Source of the DNA: Janthinobacterium sp. ROICE36
GTDB lineage: Bacteria > Pseudomonadota > Gammaproteobacteria > Burkholderiales > Burkholderiaceae_D
DNA length: 45,346 nucleotides
NCBI RefSeq assembly: GCF_002869965.1
Contig: NZ_PEBS01000047.1
Coordinates: forward strand, 1-45,346
Direction: 5' to 3'
Part shown: one piece after another, positions 1 through 8,087 of the stretch
Layout: every line of letters starts with the position of its first letter
Position numbering within the stretch: position 1 is the first letter of the stretch
Position numbers and translations under genes: made by a program
Notes under the pieces: generated by a model
Told to the model about the DNA's origin: nothing
Database searches by the model: none
The model's input: the letters and a program-made list of their open reading frames with translations, nothing else

Positions 1-96
1 ATCCTCGGGCTTCTGGTAGTTGGCCAGCAAGCTGTCGGCCAGTTTGAGCAGTTCCGGGTCGGGCTTGGCCCGCTTGTTACGCTTTACAACGGTCAT
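1..96 (-). CDS. IS256-family transposase, N-terminus (partial)
   Basis: The first 32 codons of a transposase running off the left edge. The protein begins MTVVKRNKRAKPDPELLKLA and continues with a leucine-rich helix and a QKPED segment, which I recognise as the usual start of IS256-type (mutator-like, DDE) transposases in Betaproteobacteria. An AAGGAG ribosome site lies a few bases before the ATG at 96. The catalytic DDE residues are outside the window, so family assignment rests on this short N-terminus and the terminal repeat. Confidence 0.75.
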   Translation of the reverse strand, partial: MTVVKRNKRAKPDPELLKLADSLLANYQKPED

Positions 97-160
97 TGTT
101 TCTCCTTGGTGGCGGCAGTGTCCTGCCAAATGACCGTTTACACAAAATTATTTACACCCT
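1..160 (-). mobile_element. End of an IS256-family insertion sequence
   Basis: Reading leftward, this is the 5' end of an insertion sequence: an AT-rich terminal stretch (about 131-160, TTTACACAAAATTATTTACA on the plus strand), a short leader with a good ribosome site, and the transposase start at 96. The terminal sequence looks like an IS256-type inverted repeat. The rest lies off the window, so neither the second end nor the target duplication can be checked. The outer boundary is estimated from where reading passes into the neighbouring coding frame, at about 155-162. Confidence 0.65.
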
Positions 161-1232
161 CGAAAAATATTCCAAACTGCAAAGCATTGCGTCTATTGCT
201 GTTGGAAATAATGGTTCTGAAACCTTCCGCGGCTACCACCATAAATATATCGAAGATATGTTTGATCGTTTTCATGGAGTGTATTACTCCGACCCAGAGT
301 ACTTCTACAACGTTCACTCAGCTGAAAAAAGATCACGTTGGCGCGAGCTTGCAGGCATTCACATTGAGTATGCGCTACCTGAAGGCAAGCTCGACCCTGT
401 GGAAGCAGCCAACTTCGTCCGGGAATATGTTGCCGATACTTTTAGCATCGGCAACATCCACTCTCCCACCCTCTGGACCCGCTCCACCCCACCTGACGTC
501 CGCGTCACCATGGGCGGCCCCAACGCCGGTTTTACTTCACTTTCGGCCGCGCTCGACTACCTGCAAAGCCATCCCAAGGAAACCGTCTGGGCCATGAACT
601 GGGATGCGCCCAGCCGTCCCCTGGACCGGCAGATCAACGAAAACCTGGTACTGCTGGTGCTGGCCGGCCCCGACTACAAGACGGAGCGGGCGCCGCTGGC
701 GTGGCTAGGGTATCCCAGCACGAAACAGGCGGCGGATTTTGAAGCGAAGAAGGGCGAGCCACCGCGCCTGGTGCAGGCGTGGACGGCGGCCATCGAAGAG
801 GCTGCGGCGAAGGCGAACAGGCCTGATACCGACATCGGCTATCTGATCCACGATGCCGGCAATACGCACCCGGATTCGTCCGCACGGCTCGGGGCGCTGG
901 CGCAGACGCTCACTCTGCAATTGCCGGAATTTGACTTTCTCAAGCAAAGCTTCAATTTGACCGCCGTGCTGGGCGAGACAGGCGCGGGCACGGCCCTGAC
1001 GAACGTGGCGCTGGGCATCGCCTACGCGCACCATTTCGGGAAACCCGTGCTGGTGGCCGGCACCAGCGACCTGTCCACCCCCGTGGCGCTGGTGGTGGCG
1101 CCGCCGGCCGTGGTGCGGCCGATCCGGCCCGACAAACCGTGGTTCCGCGCGCGCAGCGGCAACCATGCGTATTTGCCCTGGTGGGGCTTGCGCCACGATG
1201 CGCGCGAGTATTACCAGGGGTTTTCGCAATGA
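158..1232 (+). pseudogene. 5'-truncated T6SS-linked protein (DUF2875/Tla3-like), cut by the IS
   Basis: The frame is open from inside the insertion sequence to 1232 but has no credible start of its own; the apparent TTG start at 96 lies within the IS. About 355 residues of the original gene remain. The C-terminal half holds a WAMNWDAPS segment, a glycine-rich stretch LGETGAGTALTNVALG and a VVRPIRPDKPWFRAR tail. From memory these resemble the DUF2875 virulence-factor proteins whose Pseudomonas member Tla3 is an adaptor loading a lipase onto the type VI secretion VgrG. The PAAR gene 28 bases downstream fits that context. The N-terminal membrane anchor expected for the family is missing, so the gene is probably inactive unless transcribed and translated from the IS end. 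The family call is from recall and is moderate. Confidence 0.55.
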
Positions 1233-1260
1233 GGCGTTTTACCTATTCAAGGAGAAGAGC

Positions 1261-1524
1261 ATGCGTGGCGTGATCCGTTTGAACGACCCCACCAGCCATG
1301 GCGGCAAGGTGGTGGGGGCGGCGCCGAACAGTACGGTGCTGGGCGTGGCCGTGGCGCGCAAGGGCGATCCTTGCGTGTGCCCGATCAAGGGCCACGTGCG
1401 CTGCGTGATCGCCGAGGGCGATCCGCAGGTGCTGATCGATGGCGTGCCCGTGGCGTTTGACGGGCACAAGACCAGCTGCGGCGCCAGCCTGACGTCCACG
1501 GTGGGCAACAGCGGGCGCGGTTAG
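1261..1524 (+). CDS. PAAR-domain protein
   Basis: An 87-residue protein of the size and pattern of stand-alone PAAR proteins, which cap the VgrG spike of the type VI secretion system and carry effectors. It starts with a G-x-I-R-x-xD-x-T-x-HGG motif and holds repeated G-D-P/V-C turns, a paired-cysteine CVCPIKGH segment, GDPQVLIDGVPVA and a late HKTSCGA motif. These are the cysteines and histidines that bind zinc at the tip of the cone. AAGGAG lies eight bases before the ATG at 1261. The gene follows the truncated DUF2875-like gene by 28 bases and was probably co-transcribed with it before the IS arrived. Its stop overlaps the convergent aminotransferase stop by four bases. Confidence 0.85.
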   Translation: MRGVIRLNDPTSHGGKVVGAAPNSTVLGVAVARKGDPCVCPIKGHVRCVIAEGDPQVLIDGVPVAFDGHKTSCGASLTSTVGNSGRG

Positions 1525-2849
1525 CGCAGGCTGGCGTCGATAGCCATACCCAGCTTGTCGACGAGCTCATCGACGTGGCTGGCGGCTATGATGTAGGGCG
1601 GCGCCAACAGGATGTGGTCGCCGTGCAGGCCATCGATGGTGCCGCCCATGGGATAGCACATCAGTCCGTTTTGCATGGCGTGCGCCTTGATGCGCGCGTG
1701 CAGGCGGCGGGCCGGGTCGAACGGCTGCTTGCTGGCGCGCTCCTGCACCAGTTCCAGCCCCAGGAGCAGGCCGCGTCCGCGGATGTCGCCCACGTGCGCA
1801 TGGCCATCGAAACGTTGGTGCAGGCGCTCCTTGAGCAAGTCGCCCATGGCGCGCACGTTGGCCAGCAAATCGCGCTCCTCGATCTGCCGCTGCACGGCCA
1901 GGGCGGCGGCGCAGGCCGTGGCGTGGCCGATATACGTGTGGCCATGCTGGAAGAAGCCCGTGCCGGCGCGGATGGTCCCGTGGATGTCCTTCGATACCAT
2001 TACGGCGCCGATGGGCTGGTAGCCGGCGCCCAGGCCCTTGGCGATGCAGATCAGGTCGGCCGTGATGGCTTCCTGCTCGCAGGCGAACAGGCTGCCCGTG
2101 CGGCCCATGCCGCACATGACTTCGTCGAGGATCAACAGGATGCCGTGGCGCTGGCAGATGGCGCGCATGCGCGCAAAATAGCCGGCGACGGCGGGCAGGG
2201 CGCCGGCCGTGGCGCCGACGACGGGTTCGGCGATGAAAGCCATGACGTTGTCCGCGCCCAGTGCGGCGATATTGTCTTCCAGTTCCTGGCCCAGGCGCGC
2301 CACGTAGTCGCCATCCGTTTCATAGACCGGCTGGTCGCGGTAAGCATAGCAGGGAGATACATGGGTGCTTTTGACTAGCAGCGGCTCGAATTGCTGGCGG
2401 CGCCAGGCGTTGCCGCCCGTGGCCAGCGCGCCCAGGGTGTTGCCGTGGTAGCTCTGGCGGCGGGCGATGACGTGGCGGCGCTGCGGCTGGTCCCGCTCGA
2501 CGAAATATTGGCGCGCCAGCTTGAGTGCGCTTTCCACCGCTTCCGAGCCACCCGAAACGAAATACACGCTGTCGATGCCGTCTGGTGCCCGGGCGACGAG
2601 GAAATCGGCCAGTTGCTCCATCGGCTCGGTGGTAAAGAAGGAGCTGTGCGCGTACGCCAGCGTGGCAATCTGCTGCTGCACGGCGGCGATGACGGCCGCA
2701 TCCGAATGGCCGAGGCAGGACACGGCCGCGCCGCCGCAGGCGTCCAGGTAGCGTTTACCGTTTGCATCGATCAGGTAAGGGCCATCGCCGCCCGTGGCGA
2801 CAGGGTAAGTGGCGGTCAGGCTGCGGTGGAAGACATGGCTCATGAGCAT
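1521..2849 (-). CDS. Class III pyridoxal-phosphate aminotransferase
   Basis: A full-length (442 aa) fold-type I, class III aminotransferase. Visible family features are the substrate-entry start (GKRYLDACGG), the PLP phosphate contact VSGGSEAVESALK (98-110), SYHGNTLGAL (133-141), the PLP-ring aspartate in LILDEVMCGMGRTG (D242) and the Schiff-base lysine in ICIAKGLGAGYQPIGA (K271). The class includes omega-amino acid, diamine and beta-alanine transaminases; the true substrate cannot be told from sequence. ATG codons at 2849 and 2843 are both possible, with no strong ribosome site. It lies 70 bases downstream of an RpiR-type regulator on the same strand, so control by that regulator is likely. 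Confidence 0.85.
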   Translation of the reverse strand: MLMSHVFHRSLTATYPVATGGDGPYLIDANGKRYLDACGGAAVSCLGHSDAAVIAAVQQQIATLAYAHSSFFTTEPMEQLADFLVARAPDGIDSVYFVSGGSEAVESALKLARQYFVERDQPQRRHVIARRQSYHGNTLGALATGGNAWRRQQFEPLLVKSTHVSPCYAYRDQPVYETDGDYVARLGQELEDNIAALGADNVMAFIAEPVVGATAGALPAVAGYFARMRAICQRHGILLILDEVMCGMGRTGSLFACEQEAITADLICIAKGLGAGYQPIGAVMVSKDIHGTIRAGTGFFQHGHTYIGHATACAAALAVQRQIEERDLLANVRAMGDLLKERLHQRFDGHAHVGDIRGRGLLLGLELVQERASKQPFDPARRLHARIKAHAMQNGLMCYPMGGTIDGLHGDHILLAPPYIIAASHVDELVDKLGMAIDASLR

Positions 2850-2919
2850 CGCTTTCTTGTCGGCAAAGGAGATGGCCGAGTATAGGATGCGCCGCGCCGC
2901 AATGCAACGATTGATGTAT

Positions 2920-3813
2920 TTATTTTTTCTTCACATCATTCGATGTTTTTGCGTACGCGCCCAGCGTCCGTAATTGTTTTTCCGCCGCGCCGATGGCCGT
3001 CACGGCATCCGGTCCGGCGCGGGCCACCAGCAATTCCACCAGGCTTTCCACGGCCGCGACGCCGGCCACGATGGAGGGGAAGAACGAGGGGCTGTCGACG
3101 GCGATGACGATGCTGGCGTCAGCCTGCAGGGCCAGCGGCGACATGGCGCTGTCGCTGATGGCGACCACCAGGCAGCCGGTCTGGCGCGCCGCCTGCGTCA
3201 CCAGCAGCGCCTCGCTGGAATACGGCGCGAAGCTGACGACGACGACGGCTTCGCCGGCCTGCAAGGCGCGCAAATCCATTTCCAGCGTGCCGCCCTGGCC
3301 GCTCAGCAGCTGTACGCTGGGGCGCAGCAGCCGGTACAGATAGTGCAGGGTGTAGGCGATCGGGTGGGCGGCGCGAAAGCCCGCCACGTGCACGCGGGGC
3401 GCCGCCTGCAGCAGATTGGCAGCCGCGTCCAGAGCGGCGTGGTTGGCGTTTTCCGTGGTGGCCAGGTTGTGCTGCTGCACCGTGAACATTTCGGCGACCA
3501 GGTTGCCGTCCTTGCCGGCCAGCGCACCGGCCTTTGCCGCATACCCGGCCGGTCCCGCGCGCAGGCGTTCGACGAAGATGGCTTTGAGTTCCGGCCAGCC
3601 GGCAAAGCCCAGTTGCTGCGCCAGGCGCACCAAAGCGGCCGATTGCACCTGCGCGCGCGCCGCGACGCTGCGCATCGATGACACGGCCACTTCGTCCGGG
3701 TGGTCGGCCAGGTAGCGGGCGCCGGCCTGGAATTGCGGGCTCAGTTCCGCATGGCGCGCCTTGATCAGGTCCATCAGTGCCGCATAGGAGTCGTGGGGTG
3801 TCGCTGCCTGCAT
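2920..3813 (-). CDS. MurR/RpiR-family transcriptional regulator (HTH + SIS)
   Basis: A 297-residue regulator with the two-domain RpiR plan. The N-terminal helix-turn-helix spans about residues 15-90 (V-A-V-S-SMRSVAARAQVQSAALVRLAQQLGF, typical of RpiR). The SIS sugar-isomerase domain covers about 125-265, with the VHVAGFRAAHPIA and VVVSFAPYSSEAL strands that in this fold bind phosphosugars. Such proteins usually repress genes for sugar, amino-sugar or sialic acid use. It is followed by the class III aminotransferase and preceded by a small hypothetical gene, all on the minus strand. The ligand is unknown; a phosphosugar is only the family expectation. Confidence 0.85.
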   Translation of the reverse strand: MQAATPHDSYAALMDLIKARHAELSPQFQAGARYLADHPDEVAVSSMRSVAARAQVQSAALVRLAQQLGFAGWPELKAIFVERLRAGPAGYAAKAGALAGKDGNLVAEMFTVQQHNLATTENANHAALDAAANLLQAAPRVHVAGFRAAHPIAYTLHYLYRLLRPSVQLLSGQGGTLEMDLRALQAGEAVVVVSFAPYSSEALLVTQAARQTGCLVVAISDSAMSPLALQADASIVIAVDSPSFFPSIVAGVAAVESLVELLVARAGPDAVTAIGAAEKQLRTLGAYAKTSNDVKKK

Positions 3814-3857
3814 CGCCGTGCCTCAGTTAATAGGTTGCGGCGATGGTACAGGATTCG

Positions 3858-4142
3858 TCAGCGCGCCGGTAGCGGCAAGCCTTGCGCCTGGGCGGCCGTA
3901 CGCGGACGCAGGCGGGCAAACAGGTGTGGCCCGGCCGGTGTGCGGCGCGGGCCCGTCGTCAGCACGCGCAAGGCGGTGGGCAGCGGCACGTCGTGGCAAT
4001 GCAGGAACAGGGCTGCGGCGCCCGTGCCGGCCATTTCCTGCAAGGCCAGCGCATGCTCGACCAGCGCCGCCGTGCGCATGTCGAGCCGCAGCGGGATGTC
4101 GGGTTGAAATAACTGTGCATCGACGTGCCGTGCATCGCGCAT
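3858..4142 (-). CDS. Hypothetical protein (94 aa)
   Basis: I do not recognise this protein. From the ATG at 4142, preceded by GGCGGGGAC, it is 94 residues, starting MRDARHVDAQLFQPDIPLRL and ending in an arginine- and proline-rich tail (TTGPRRTPAGPHLFARLRPR). No signal peptide, membrane segment or known motif is visible. A longer version starting at 4289 would run through the terminator of the TonB receptor gene and is unlikely. It ends 44 bases before the RpiR regulator start and may be the first gene of that operon. It could also be spurious, because high GC favours long open frames. Confidence 0.4.
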   Translation of the reverse strand: MRDARHVDAQLFQPDIPLRLDMRTAALVEHALALQEMAGTGAAALFLHCHDVPLPTALRVLTTGPRRTPAGPHLFARLRPRTAAQAQGLPLPAR

Positions 4143-4242
4143 GCTGTCCCCGCCGGGTTCGCTAGTCAAGCTGCCAGCATAAAAGCGCTCAGGCGGCGCC
4201 ACTTTGCGCCAGATCACTCCACTGTCGGATAGATTCCTCAAT

Positions 4243-4273
4243 GCAAAAAAACGCCAACCGTTGCCGGCTGGCG
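4243..4273 (-). terminator. Rho-independent terminator of the TonB receptor gene
   Basis: On the minus strand CGCCAGCCG and CGGTTGGCG pair around a four-base loop (plus-strand arms 4252-4260 and 4265-4273, one G-T pair) and are followed by a run of seven T. It lies 38 bases past the stop of the receptor at 4311. Confidence 0.85.
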
Positions 4274-4310
4274 CTGAAAACCCTCGCAAGGAAGAAAGGG
4301 GGATTGGCTA

Positions 4311-6983
4311 TTAACTCCAGCGTACCGACAGTCCGACGACCTTGTCATAGCGCCGCACATCGCGCACATACTCCGGCGTGTCGTGGTAGTCGCGGTAGGT
4401 CGAGTCGAGCAGGTTGTTGGCGTCCAGCGTTAGCGTGGTGTGCGCGTTGAGCTTGTACGATACCGACGCGTCCAGGGTCTTGGTGGGCGCCACGGTCAGG
4501 TGGATGCCCTTGCCGCGGTAGTTGTAGTCGTCGAGATATTTATCGCGCCAGCTGTAGGCCAGGCGCGCCGACCATGGTCCCTGCTCGTACAGGCCGACGA
4601 GATTGGCCGACCATTTCGACATGCCCGTGAACGGATGTACGCCGCCATCGAGTTCTGCCAGCTCGCCCGTCATGTAGGTGGCGTTGGCCTGCAGGCCCAG
4701 GCCGCTCATCCAGCCAGGCAGCTTGTCGTAGAATTGCTGGTAGGCCATTTCCATGCCTTGCAGATGGCCCTTCGAGGTGTTGCGCGGACGCGTGATGTCG
4801 TACAAGATGCCGCCATACGTTTCCTTGGCCGAGCCGGAAAGGATATAATTCTTGAAGTTGTGGCGGAACACGGTGGCCGTGACGGAGCCCGTCTGCGCGA
4901 AATACCATTCCAGCGCCACGTCGAGGTTCTTGCCTTCCACGGGTTTCAGGTCGGGATTGCCGCCGCTGCCCGTCGGGCGCACCATTTCCAGGCTCTGTCC
5001 CAGGCTCACGCCGGTATTGAAGTCGGCGAAGTTGGGGCGCTGCACGGCCTTGCCGGCCGTCAGGCGGGCGATCAGGTCCTGGCGCAGCATGGCTTTCAGG
5101 GTCAGGCTGGGCAGCACGTCCGTGTCCGACGTTTTCACGCGCACCGGCGTGACGATGCCGTTTTGCGAGGAATTGCCTTGCAAGTCCTGCTTGGTCTGCA
5201 CCACGCGCACGCCCATGGTGCCATCGACCGGTACTTGCGCCAGGTCAAAGCCGATGCGCGCCTTGCCGTAGACAGCATTGGTTTTTTCCACATCCTTGTA
5301 GTGGGTCATCGGATCGTCCGGGCTGCGTTCGCTGCTGCCCGTAAATAGCTGGCGCAATACGCCCGTGTTGTTGAGCATGAAGTCGCGGCATGGCGTGAGC
5401 CAGCTTTGCAGGCCGAAGTTGCCCGTGTTCTGGTGCGAGGTGCAGGCCAGGCCGGGAATCGCGTCCGCGTACATGGTCGACGTCAGGCCGCCCTGGCCAT
5501 TCTTTTCGCGGATCGATTCGGCCTTGCGCTTGGCCATGCGCACGCCACCCGAGAATTCGCGGAAGAAGCCCGTGCTGTCCATGTCGTAGGTGAGGTCGCC
5601 GCGCCAGTCGGTCGAGCTGCCTTCGTCGTGGCTGTGGTTATCGTAGAAGCCGAGCAGCGTATAGTTCTTCGGGTCCGTCATGTTGTAGCCGGGGTAGCTG
5701 ATTTGCGCGCCGCCGTTGACATTCGTGCTGCCGATCACGCTGGTCGGGTGGGCGAGGAAGTCGAGGATGGGGAATTCGCGCTCGAAGTTGCTCACCGTGC
5801 GCGCCAGTTCCGTGGTGGCGCGCAGCTGCGGCGTGATATCCCAGCGCGCGCCGATGGCGCCTTGCGAACCGATCGAGCGGTCGCGCCGCGCCTGGGTCGA
5901 ACCGAGCGTGAAGGGCGACCATGGGCCGTCGATCTTGCCCACCGTGGCCGCCTGAGTGGTGCCGGGGATCAGCGTGATGTCCGGGTTCTGGCCCCAGGGC
6001 AGCGAACCGACGAAGAACTGGCTGTCGAACGCATGCTTGATCAGGGTCGACATGCCTTCCGCATACACTTCCACCTGCGAGTTCGGGCGCCACTGGAAGG
6101 CGGCATTGGCCGCATAGCGCTTGCGGTCACCCACGGTCGGGATCATGCCGACGGAATCGGGCCCCGTGATGTTGCCCGCTTCGGGGCGCTTGACGGGTTC
6201 GGCGTTCCAGATCGTCTCGTCATAGTATTTGCTGCGCTGGTAGGACAAGCCCAGCAGGGCGCCGAATTCGCCGTATGGGGTTTTCCAGCGGTTCGAGAGC
6301 ATGCCGCTGACGTTCGGGTCCGTCGAGCCGGACTTGTCGCGGTGTTCGGCGCGCACGTTGCCCGATGCGGTAAAACCCTTGAAATCGAAGGGGCGGTTGG
6401 TGCGCACATCGATCACGCCGGCCGTGCCGCCTTCGACCATGTCGGCGCCCTGCGATTTGTACACGTCCACGCGCTGCAGCATGGCCGTCGGGATGTCGGC
6501 CAGGTACAGGCTGCGGCCCACGGAGGTGAACATTTCGCGGCCGTTGAGCAAGGTCACCACGCCGGGCAAGCCGCGGATGACGACGGTACCGGCTTCACCG
6601 CCTTCGCGGCGCACCTGGACGCCCGTCACGCGGCCGAGGATTTCGGCCACGTTCTTGTCGGGGAATTTGCCGATTTCATCGGCGACGATGGAGTCGACCA
6701 CCTGGTCGTTGTTTTTCTTGATCGTCTGCGCGCTCTGTGCAGCCCTGCGCACGCCCGTGACGGCGACGACGGCGATGCCGGCATTGTCGGCTGGCGCCGC
6801 TGCCTGCGCGGATGCTGCCGGTGCCGATTCTGCCGCCGGTGTCTCCACGGCGGGCGCCTGTTGCGCCCAGACGGAAGCGCTGCTCAGCAGGCCGGCGCCG
6901 GCCAGCGCGGCCACCGTGGCCTTCAAGGTCAATCGTGTGTTTTGCTTGGGCGTGCGGGTGCCCGTTGCCATCCATTGCTTCAT
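4311..6983 (-). CDS. TonB-dependent receptor (carbohydrate-type, 890 aa)
   Basis: An outer-membrane, TonB-driven uptake receptor. The N-terminus has a cleavable signal peptide (basic start, then about residues 20-40 ending SASVWAQ/Q), followed by an alanine-rich linker and the plug domain at about 70-210. The plug has VTGVRRAAQSAQTIKKN, then FPDKNVAEILGRVTGV, VVIRGLPGVVTLLNGRE and the DVYKSQGADMVEGGTAG turn. The rest is a 22-strand barrel ending in aromatic KVVGLSVRWS. The plug signature resembles the Xanthomonas/Caulobacter-type receptors often tied to glycan uptake, so a carbohydrate ligand is the best guess. Start at 6983 is set by GGTGGAG five bases before the ATG. A terminator follows, and a palindrome 128 bases upstream may be its operator. 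Its ligand and regulator are not shown by the sequence. Confidence 0.9.
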   Translation of the reverse strand: MKQWMATGTRTPKQNTRLTLKATVAALAGAGLLSSASVWAQQAPAVETPAAESAPAASAQAAAPADNAGIAVVAVTGVRRAAQSAQTIKKNNDQVVDSIVADEIGKFPDKNVAEILGRVTGVQVRREGGEAGTVVIRGLPGVVTLLNGREMFTSVGRSLYLADIPTAMLQRVDVYKSQGADMVEGGTAGVIDVRTNRPFDFKGFTASGNVRAEHRDKSGSTDPNVSGMLSNRWKTPYGEFGALLGLSYQRSKYYDETIWNAEPVKRPEAGNITGPDSVGMIPTVGDRKRYAANAAFQWRPNSQVEVYAEGMSTLIKHAFDSQFFVGSLPWGQNPDITLIPGTTQAATVGKIDGPWSPFTLGSTQARRDRSIGSQGAIGARWDITPQLRATTELARTVSNFEREFPILDFLAHPTSVIGSTNVNGGAQISYPGYNMTDPKNYTLLGFYDNHSHDEGSSTDWRGDLTYDMDSTGFFREFSGGVRMAKRKAESIREKNGQGGLTSTMYADAIPGLACTSHQNTGNFGLQSWLTPCRDFMLNNTGVLRQLFTGSSERSPDDPMTHYKDVEKTNAVYGKARIGFDLAQVPVDGTMGVRVVQTKQDLQGNSSQNGIVTPVRVKTSDTDVLPSLTLKAMLRQDLIARLTAGKAVQRPNFADFNTGVSLGQSLEMVRPTGSGGNPDLKPVEGKNLDVALEWYFAQTGSVTATVFRHNFKNYILSGSAKETYGGILYDITRPRNTSKGHLQGMEMAYQQFYDKLPGWMSGLGLQANATYMTGELAELDGGVHPFTGMSKWSANLVGLYEQGPWSARLAYSWRDKYLDDYNYRGKGIHLTVAPTKTLDASVSYKLNAHTTLTLDANNLLDSTYRDYHDTPEYVRDVRRYDKVVGLSVRWS

Positions 6984-7110
6984 CTTGTCTCCACCTGTAT
7001 TTTAGTTATGTTGAGAACGCTGCGGCAGTCGCCGCCAGAGCTGAAACTTGCTCATGAAACATGGTAGGGGGAATGACTTTGCCCCACAAATGACTTCTTT
7101 TGCGATGTCA

Positions 7111-7126
7111 ATACCAATTCCGGTAT
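7111..7126. promoter_or_regulatory. Operator-like palindrome upstream of the TonB receptor
   Basis: ATACC-AATTCC-GGTAT is a perfect five-base inverted repeat with a six-base centre, about 128 bases before the receptor start codon. Sites of this form are common for LacI- or GntR-type repressors of sugar-uptake receptors. No such regulator lies beside it, so the binding protein is unknown. Confidence 0.35.
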
Positions 7127-7197
7127 CCCTGCTGCATTCATGCGCCCTGGCGGCGCACTGCGCGTTGTCGAATCCTGCGCGTGCTGCAGCGGAGGTG

Positions 7198-7896
7198 TCA
7201 GGCGGCGCAGGGCGCGTCACTGTGCGCCAGCCATGCCATGAATTGGGCCTGTGGCATGGGCCGGGCAAAATAGTAGCTCTGCAATTCATCGCAGCCGGCG
7301 TGGCGCAGCACGTCGGCATCGGCCGCGCTTTCCACGCCCTCGACGGTGACCGTCAAGCCCAGGGTATGGCCAAGGCCGATGATGGTTTTCGTCACCGTCA
7401 GGTTTTGCGGCGAAGCGTGGATGTCCTGCACGAAGCTCATGTCGATTTTCAGCTTGTCGAGCGGGAAGCGGCACAGGTAGTTCAGGCTCGAATAGCCAGT
7501 GCCGAGATCGTCGATCGACAGTACAAAACCCAGTGCCTTGATGGCGCGCAGGGTGGCGTCCATGCGTCCTTCCAGGATCAGGAACTGGGTCTGCAGGCAC
7601 AGGGCGCGCGTGCTGTTGATCACTTCCAGCAGTGCGGGAAAGCGCAGGGTCACCTGCGACATGCTGTAGTAGCTGTCCAGGTCCGGGTCGAGGATCAGGT
7701 TCGACTGCTTGCCTACCCGCGTGAGCAGTGCATCGCGGATGGCGGCGATGTCGGCATTGCCCGCCATCTCCTTGCGGGAAAAGTCGATGGCGATGTATTT
7801 CTCGTTGATGAGGATGGCGGAAATGAAGATCACGGCGGACAGATCGAGCAAATAGATCAGCACCAGTTTGCACCCCACAGTCAATTTCCCGATCAT
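7198..7896 (-). pseudogene. Collapsed EAL-domain c-di-GMP protein remnant
   Basis: A 232-residue open frame that looks like two distant parts of one larger signalling protein joined by an internal deletion. Residues 1-95 are a sensor N-terminus with one membrane helix (about 10-30, LVLIYLLDLSAVIFISAILI) and a charged helical stretch. From about 105 on it is the C-terminal half of an EAL phosphodiesterase: IDDLGTGYSSLNYL (128-141), FPLDKLKID (144-152) and VEGVES (185-190). The EAL motif itself, the upstream metal ligands and any GGDEF or PAS domain are missing, and an intact enzyme would need about 240 residues for this domain alone. Hydrolysis of c-di-GMP is therefore not expected. There is no clear ribosome site. 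It could be expressed as a membrane-tethered fragment. Confidence 0.65.
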
Positions 7897-8045
7897 GCAC
7901 GAGATTCCGTCCAGCCTACCTGCCCCACCTTCTCGTCAGCGCATTTATGTTTTCTTATGAATAATTTCATGCCTGAATTTACAAGCTTGCAAGGGGCTTT
8001 TGCACCTTGCGGGTGCGCGAAGGGAGGTGGCGTGCGCCAATAAAA

Positions 8046-8066
8046 AGGGCGGCCCGCAGGCCGCCC
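8046..8066 (-). terminator. Rho-independent terminator of the cphA operon
   Basis: A perfect eight-base stem GGGCGGCC/GGCCGCCC (8047-8054 with 8059-8066) around a four-base loop is followed on the minus strand by TTTTT (8042-8046). It lies 21 bases past the cphA stop. Confidence 0.9.
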
Positions 8067-8087
8067 TTGTCTGCAGTCAGACTGCGC

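Noticed and set aside
5406..7067. 553-codon plus-strand frame opposite the first TonB receptor
   Set aside because: Antisense to a clear receptor; a repetitive valine/arginine/histidine composition.
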